DNA from: Actinomycetota bacterium
Lineage (GTDB): Bacteria; Actinomycetota; Thermoleophilia; Gaiellales; Gaiellaceae
Direction: 5' to 3'
NCBI GenBank assembly: GCA_005888315.1
Contig: VAWH01000069.1
Location: 1-47,332 of the forward strand
DNA: 47,332 nucleotides
The first letter of the stretch is position 1. Each line of letters begins with the position of its first letter. Made by a program: the position numbers and the translations under genes. Shown one piece after another: positions 43,561 to 47,332 of this stretch. Under the pieces are notes generated by a model. It was not told the origin of the DNA, made no database searches, and saw nothing but the letters and a program-made list of their open reading frames with translations.

Positions 43561-44324
43561 CCCGCCGCTTCGGCCTTGCGCAGGCCTCGGAAGGCCCAGA
43601 TCGAGAATGCGGCCGCAAGCGCCAGCGCAGCTCCGAAGGCGGCGGCGACCTCGGTGGGGCTCCCGGCCAGGAAGCCGCGGGCCGCCTCGAGCACTCGGGT
43701 CAGCGGATTGACGACAGCGACGGCGTGGATCCATCCCTGAAGCAGCGACAACGGGACGTAAACCGGCGCGAAGAAGAGGACCAGGAAGACCGGCATCTGC
43801 ATGATCGGCCCGGCCTGCATCGTCCGCAGCCGCATCGCGACGCCGGCCGCCCAGAGCAATGCCGCCGCGTTGACGATCACCGCCAGCGAGTACAGGCCGA
43901 CCAGATCGACGCCGCTGCCGCCGACGTGCATCCCTACCGCGAGCGCGATCGCGGTCAGGATCACTGCGGTTGCAAACCAGCGGATGAGCGCCGCGACGGC
44001 GTACCCGAGCACGATTCCGCTCCGGTTCGGCGCCGCGAGCAGCAGGCGCCGCGCGAAGCCGCTCTCGAAGTCTCGCGCGATCCCGAACCCGGTGAAGACG
44101 CCGCCGAAGGCGGCCGACTGGAGCAGTACGAAGACGAATTGGAAGGCCGTGTATCCCTCCGCATAGTCGAAGCCGGGCACGTCCTGAACCCGCGACAGCC
44201 CGCCGGCGAAGGCCGTGAAGAAGAAGAGCGGGAAGAGCAGCGAGGGGATGAAGAGCGACGGGTTTGTGAAGACGTTGTGCAGCGTCCGCCAGGCCACGCC
44301 GCGTGCCACCGCGAGCGTCCTCAT
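43557..44324 (-). CDS. ABC-2 type exporter permease (DrrB-like) 1
   Basis: A 255-residue six-helix permease of the ABC-2 family, with [17 protein letters not shown] near residue 28, the cytoplasmic [21 protein letters not shown] coupling helix and the C-terminal hydrophobic pair ending in [11 protein letters not shown]. It likely forms the exporter channel with the preceding permease and the DrrA-like ATPase. ATG 44324 overlaps the preceding permease stop (ATGA). Convergent 4-base overlap with the collagen-like gene at CTAG. Confidence 0.88.
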   Translation of the reverse strand: MRTLAVARGVAWRTLHNVFTNPSLFIPSLLFPLFFFTAFAGGLSRVQDVPGFDYAEGYTAFQFVFVLLQSAAFGGVFTGFGIARDFESGFARRLLLAAPNRSGIVLGYAVAALIRWFATAVILTAIALAVGMHVGGSGVDLVGLYSLAVIVNAAALLWAAGVAMRLRTMQAGPIMQMPVFLVLFFAPVYVPLSLLQGWIHAVAVVNPLTRVLEAARGFLAGSPTEVAAAFGAALALAAAFSIWAFRGLRKAEAAG

Positions 44325-45097
44325 GTCCGCGCCATCCTGACGCGCAGCGCCCAGCTCGCCAGCGCGAGCGAGACGACCGCGATCGCCGTGGCGATCCCGA
44401 AGCCGAGCGCCAAGGCCTCCCCGTCCCAGCCGACGATGATCAGGCTCCGGACGCACTCGAGCAGGTAGGAGACGGGATTCGCCGTCGCGACGTCGCGGAA
44501 CCACGTCGTCTCGATCAGGTTGCGCGGGATGTTCATCGACGAGAGAAACAGGAAGACGAAGAACGCCGGGAAGAGGCTTTGGACGGCCTCGCCGGAGCCG
44601 GTTCGAAGCGCCGCGAAGGCCCCGAGCGCGCCGAAGCCGAGCGCGACGAGAACCGCGAACCCGAAGAGGACGAGCACCCCCAGCAGCCCCGACTCCAGCC
44701 GGACGCCGACCGCCAGCCCGACGCTCAGATAGACCGCCGCCTGCACGACGCCCATGGTCACCACCCCGCCAAGCTGCCCGGCTAGCAGCGCAACCCCTCG
44801 CATCGGCGTCAGCGAGAGGCGGCTGAGGAAGCCGGTCTGGATGTCGCGCGCGAGATCGGTTCCCGCGTTCATTGTCGCGAACAGGGCGCCCTGGATGAAC
44901 GGCACCGCCAGCGCGAAGGCGACAAACGAGCTGGTCGGGAAACCGGGCAGCCGCGTCTCGGCCTTCAAGCCGCCGGAGTTGACCGCCAGCAGCAGCATCG
45001 GAAACAGCAGCGGCGCGACAACGTTCGCCGGCTGGCGGATCGTGCGGACGACCGACCGCCGCGCGAGCAGGAAGACCTGATCGGCGAAGATGCTCAC
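44321..45097 (-). CDS. ABC-2 type exporter permease (DrrB-like) 2
   Basis: A 258-residue ABC-2 permease with NVVAPLLFPMLLLAVNSGG near residue 26, DLARDIQTGFLSRLSLTPMRG and NPVSYLLECVRSLIIVGW, all typical of DrrB/NodJ-type proteins. I place the start at GTG 45097 preceded by GGAAGGG. The frame stays open into the 113-bp tandem repeat up to 45286 by chance of the duplication, so the upstream extension is not counted. It pairs with the second permease to form a heterodimeric channel. Confidence 0.85.
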   Translation of the reverse strand: MSIFADQVFLLARRSVVRTIRQPANVVAPLLFPMLLLAVNSGGLKAETRLPGFPTSSFVAFALAVPFIQGALFATMNAGTDLARDIQTGFLSRLSLTPMRGVALLAGQLGGVVTMGVVQAAVYLSVGLAVGVRLESGLLGVLVLFGFAVLVALGFGALGAFAALRTGSGEAVQSLFPAFFVFLFLSSMNIPRNLIETTWFRDVATANPVSYLLECVRSLIIVGWDGEALALGFGIATAIAVVSLALASWALRVRMART

Positions 45098-45320
45098 GCG
45101 ACCCTTCCGTGAGCACGAATCGTGAGTGATTCCGATAGGCGGGCTTGAACGGCCGCAGCGGCAAAGCCGCCACGGCCTCCAGATCGGCATCGCAAGCGAC
45201 GCCTCGTCACGCGACCCCTCCGTGAGCACAAATCGTGAGTGATTCCGATAGGCGGGCTTGAACGGCCGCAGCGGCAAAGCCGCCACGGCCTCCAGATCGG
45301 CATCGCAAGCGACGCCTCGT
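45095..45320. repeat. 113-bp tandem duplication between exporter ATPase and permease genes
   Basis: Two copies, 45095-45207 and 45208-45320, differ at only two bases. Each unit holds a hairpin-forming stretch (GGCGGCTTTGCCGC on the minus strand) and ends with a ribosome-binding site and a GTGA start context. A single-copy ancestor would have had less separation between the ATPase stop and the permease start. The near-identity means the duplication is recent. Confidence 0.85.
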
Positions 45321-46315
45321 CACGCGGGCTCTGCGGCGAGCTCCGCGCGCGCGGGCTCGGTCTCCTCCTCGTCGGAACCTTCGAGCGAGCGGCCGGTCTT
45401 CGCCAGGAAGACGTCGTCGAGCGTGGGCTGGTGGAGCTGGAGGTTGGCGACCTCGATACCCGCGGCGTCGAGCGCCCGGACGACGTCCGCGAGATCGGTC
45501 TCGCCGGTGCGGAGGCGGACGCCGACGCCCTTGGTCGATCCGCAGGGATCGCCGAACCGCGAGAGGATCTCCGCCAGCCGCGGCGCCTCATCGGGATCGT
45601 CCGGAATCGCCTCGACGGTCGGCCTGCCGACCTGGGCCTTGAGCTCGTCGGTCGTCCCCTCGGCGACGATGTGACCGTGGTCGATGATTCCGACCCGGTC
45701 CGCGAGCACATCTGCCTCCTCGAGGTACTGCGTGGTCAGGAAGACGGTTACCGCGTCCTCCCGCGCGAGCCTGGCGACCTCGTCCCAGAGGGCCGTCCGG
45801 CTCTGAATGTCGAGCCCGGTCGTCGGCTCATCGAGGAAGAGCACGCTCGGCCGGTGGACGAGCGCCATCGCCAGGTCGAGCCTGCGCTTCATCCCGCCCG
45901 AATAGCCGCGTACCTTGCGGTCGGCGGCGTGTGTCAGCCCGACCCGGGCGATCAACTCGTCCGCACGCTGGTTGCGCACGCCGCGGGGCAGGGCCTGTAG
46001 CGACGCCTGCAGGCGGAGGTGCTCGCGCCCTGTCAGCAGGGGGTCGAGCGCTGCCTCCTGCAAGGCGGCCCCGATTGCCGCACGCACATGCTGTCCTTCG
46101 GTGACCACGTCGTAGCCGGCCACGCGCGCGGTGCCGGAGGTCGGCGGGAGCAGCGTCGTCAGCATGTGCACGGTCGTCGACTTGCCGGCTCCGTTCGGGC
46201 CGAGGAAGCCGTAGATCTCGCCCGGGGTGACGGCAAGATCGATCCCGTCCACGGCGCGTGGCCCGTTCTTGAACTGCCTGACGAGGTCGGTCGCCTCGAT
46301 CGCGTAATCGCCCAT
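45320..46315 (-). CDS. DrrA-like ABC exporter ATPase
   Basis: A 331-residue ATPase of the daunorubicin-resistance (DrrA) family. Walker A is GFLGPNGAGKSTTV, the signature GYSGGMKRRLDLAMAL, Walker B VLFLDEPTTGLD, followed by the H-loop region FLTTQYLEEADVLADRV and the DrrA-type C-terminal domain. It powers export of a hydrophobic compound or drug through the two downstream permeases. It is divergent from the MarR gene, whose product is the likely regulator. ATG 46315 lies 9 bases after TAGGCT. Confidence 0.92.
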   Translation of the reverse strand: MGDYAIEATDLVRQFKNGPRAVDGIDLAVTPGEIYGFLGPNGAGKSTTVHMLTTLLPPTSGTARVAGYDVVTEGQHVRAAIGAALQEAALDPLLTGREHLRLQASLQALPRGVRNQRADELIARVGLTHAADRKVRGYSGGMKRRLDLAMALVHRPSVLFLDEPTTGLDIQSRTALWDEVARLAREDAVTVFLTTQYLEEADVLADRVGIIDHGHIVAEGTTDELKAQVGRPTVEAIPDDPDEAPRLAEILSRFGDPCGSTKGVGVRLRTGETDLADVVRALDAAGIEVANLQLHQPTLDDVFLAKTGRSLEGSDEEETEPARAELAAEPA

Positions 46316-46324
46316 CGGCGGAAA

Positions 46325-46352
46325 AGCCTACTCAAATACTTGATGTTGTCAA
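46325..46352 (-). promoter_or_regulatory. promoter of the exporter operon
   Basis: Minus-strand TTGACA (46352-46347) and TAGGCT (46330-46325) are 16 bases apart, and the ATPase start follows 9 bases later. The -35 overlaps the -35 of the divergent MarR promoter. Confidence 0.65.
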
Positions 46353-46373
46353 ATACCTACTTATTCAAGTAAT
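46332..46373. promoter_or_regulatory. candidate MarR operator with inverted and direct repeats
   Basis: TACTTGA (46337-46343) and TCAAGTA (46365-46371) are inverted, and TCAAATAC is repeated directly at 46332-46339 and 46349-46356. The A/T-rich block lies over both divergent promoters, the usual place for a MarR repressor site. Confidence 0.5.
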
Positions 46374-46375
46374 AT
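46346..46375 (+). promoter_or_regulatory. promoter of the MarR gene (leaderless)
   Basis: TTGTCA (46346-46351) and TAATAT (46370-46375) are 18 bases apart. GTG 46382 follows the -10 by 6 bases. GGAG inside this interval could instead serve as a weak ribosome-binding site for the next GTG. Confidence 0.6.
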
Positions 46376-46381
46376 GGAGTT

Positions 46382-46831
46382 GTGGTGGCGCAGGCGAAAC
46401 CGAAGCCGAGCCCGGCCCACGAAGCGCAGAAGTTCTTCTTCGAGCTCGGGATGGCGCAACGCATGAAGGTCGGCGGGGAGCTCGCCAGGCTCGGGCTCAG
46501 CTTCGCCCAAGCCCATGCGCTCCGGCTGCTCGACCCCGAAGAGCCGTTACCGATGAGCGCGCTCGCCGAGCGCCTCTTCTGCGACGCCTCCAATGTCACC
46601 GGCATCGCCGACCGTCTCGAGGCGCGCGGGTTCGTCCGCCGGCAGAGCTCGGAGGGCGACCGCCGGGTGAAGGCGCTGACGATCACGCCGGCCGGGGTGA
46701 GGCTGCGTTCCCGAGTGATGGAGCTGATGAGCCAGCCGCCGGAAGCGATCGCGGCCCTCTCGGAGTCGGACCAGCGCGCTCTGCGGGACATCCTCGCCCG
46801 CGCGGTCGAGCATCTTCGCGCCGACGACTAA
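46382..46831 (+). CDS. MarR family transcriptional regulator
   Basis: A 149-residue winged-helix regulator: dimerisation helices at both ends, the recognition region SALAERLFCDASNVTGIADRLEARG and the wing with the conserved DRR (SEGDRRVKALTITPAG). MarR proteins are dimeric repressors released by small phenolic or drug-like ligands. Divergent to the exporter operon with overlapping promoters, so it very likely controls it and itself. Its TAA overlaps the stop of the convergent MFS gene by three bases. Confidence 0.9.
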   Translation: MVAQAKPKPSPAHEAQKFFFELGMAQRMKVGGELARLGLSFAQAHALRLLDPEEPLPMSALAERLFCDASNVTGIADRLEARGFVRRQSSEGDRRVKALTITPAGVRLRSRVMELMSQPPEAIAALSESDQRALRDILARAVEHLRADD

Positions 46832-47332
46832 TCCGTCAGATCGGGTTCGGGCAGCTCCTTCAGGCCCAGGACCGGCGAAGGGAGCAGCCAGAGGAACCCG
46901 GCGATGGCGCCGGCGGTCGCGATCCAGAGCGTGTTCCGCACCCCGATCGTGCTCCCGAGCGCGCCGCCGAACAAGGAGCCGAGCGGCCGGATCCCGTAGT
47001 TGACGACGAGGTAGGCGCCCGACACGCGGGCCCGCAGCTGATGCGGGATCGAGGCGGCGAAGATCGAGCCGATGCTGATGTCGAGCACCATCACGCCGAG
47101 GCCCGATCCGAACTCGGCGAGGAAGAGCATCGCCAGCACGAGCGGTTTCGGCCCGCCGGCCAGCGGAACGAGCACGATCGGCGCCGGAAAGAGGATGCAC
47201 CCGAGGAAGAAGGCCGGACCGACCCCGATCCGTCGTCCGAGCCGGGGTGTCAGCACCGCGCCGACCAGGCCGCCGACAGCGCCGGCGCCGAGCACGACAC
47301 CGAGCAACCCCGGGCGCACGTGCAGGTATCGG
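46828..47332 (-). CDS. MFS transporter, partial (window edge)
   Basis: The C-terminal ~168 residues of a major facilitator protein; the 5' end lies beyond the window. About five membrane segments are visible (LGVVLGAGAVGGLVGAVL, FLGCILFPAPIVLVPLAG, VLAMLFLAEFGSGLGVMVLD, LGSLFGGALGSTIG, TLWIATAGAIAGFLWLL), with the loop TPRLGRRIG between the first two and PHQLRARVSGAYLVVNYGIRP, typical of drug-efflux MFS proteins. The frame continues through to the last base. It is convergent to MarR. Confidence 0.8.
   Translation of the reverse strand, partial: RYLHVRPGLLGVVLGAGAVGGLVGAVLTPRLGRRIGVGPAFFLGCILFPAPIVLVPLAGGPKPLVLAMLFLAEFGSGLGVMVLDISIGSIFAASIPHQLRARVSGAYLVVNYGIRPLGSLFGGALGSTIGVRNTLWIATAGAIAGFLWLLPSPVLGLKELPEPDLTD

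Overview
The window is high-GC DNA, almost fully coding on both strands, with many GTG/TTG starts and long runs of genes whose stop and start codons overlap by 1-4 bases. Gene content (several class III nucleotidyl cyclases, a luciferase-like F420-type oxidoreductase, DrrA/DrrB-type efflux, propane/acetone-monooxygenase accessory genes, apparently leaderless promoters) points to an actinomycete-like soil bacterium. Thermoleophilia (Gaiellales/Solirubrobacterales) is my best guess, but this is inference; no rRNA or other phylogenetic marker is present.

Layout. (1) 0-4.5 kb: a cyclase with a degenerate alpha/beta-hydrolase domain on the minus strand, then a tight plus-strand trio (amidohydrolase, MIP18/PaaD-like protein, zinc alcohol dehydrogenase) that normally follows a binuclear-iron propane/acetone monooxygenase; no monooxygenase is here. 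(2) 4.8-8.5 kb: a propionyl-CoA-synthetase-like ligase with a clear leaderless promoter, a Cys-rich secreted unknown, a frameshifted NfeD-like gene and a CsbD-like gene. (3) 8.6-15.7 kb: a minus-strand signalling block made of an NTF2-like exported protein, hybrid-free histidine kinase, receiver protein and receiver-cyclase, plus a very large zinc-ribbon/cyclase/ATPase/TPR-type regulator. (4) 15.7-22.9 kb: a minus-strand operon with a bicupin protein, a complete branched-chain-amino-acid-type ABC importer (binding protein, two permeases, two ATPases) and a class V PLP enzyme, with two hairpins at gene junctions. (5) 22.9-28.8 kb: a divergent six-gene operon (aldo/keto reductase, ornithine-cyclodeaminase-like, threonine-dehydratase-like, two ketopantoate-reductase-like, M24-fold protein). 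(6) 28.8-30.1 kb: a PH-like small protein and a secreted unknown, flanked by two related terminator-like repeats. (7) 30.1-39.8 kb: a nine-gene minus-strand operon headed by a three-subunit molybdenum hydroxylase (large subunit frameshifted), followed by CoxG-like, luciferase-like, M20, FAH, M24 and LeuA-like proteins. (8) 39.9-43.6 kb: exported proteins (unknown, beta-propeller, collagen-like plus lamin-tail). (9) 43.6-47.3 kb: a DrrA/DrrB-type ABC exporter with a divergent MarR regulator, a 113-bp tandem duplication inside the operon, and a partial MFS transporter at the window edge.

How it fits together. Regions 4, 5 and 7 look like one 24-kb catabolic island: an importer for an amino-acid-like compound, ring or amide hydrolases (M24, M20, FAH), a molybdenum hydroxylase, PLP enzymes and several reductases. 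The OCD/threonine-dehydratase/M24 combination resembles EutC/EutB/EutD of ectoine utilisation, but the rest of that pathway is not present, so the substrate is unassigned. No dedicated transcriptional regulator is visible inside this island.
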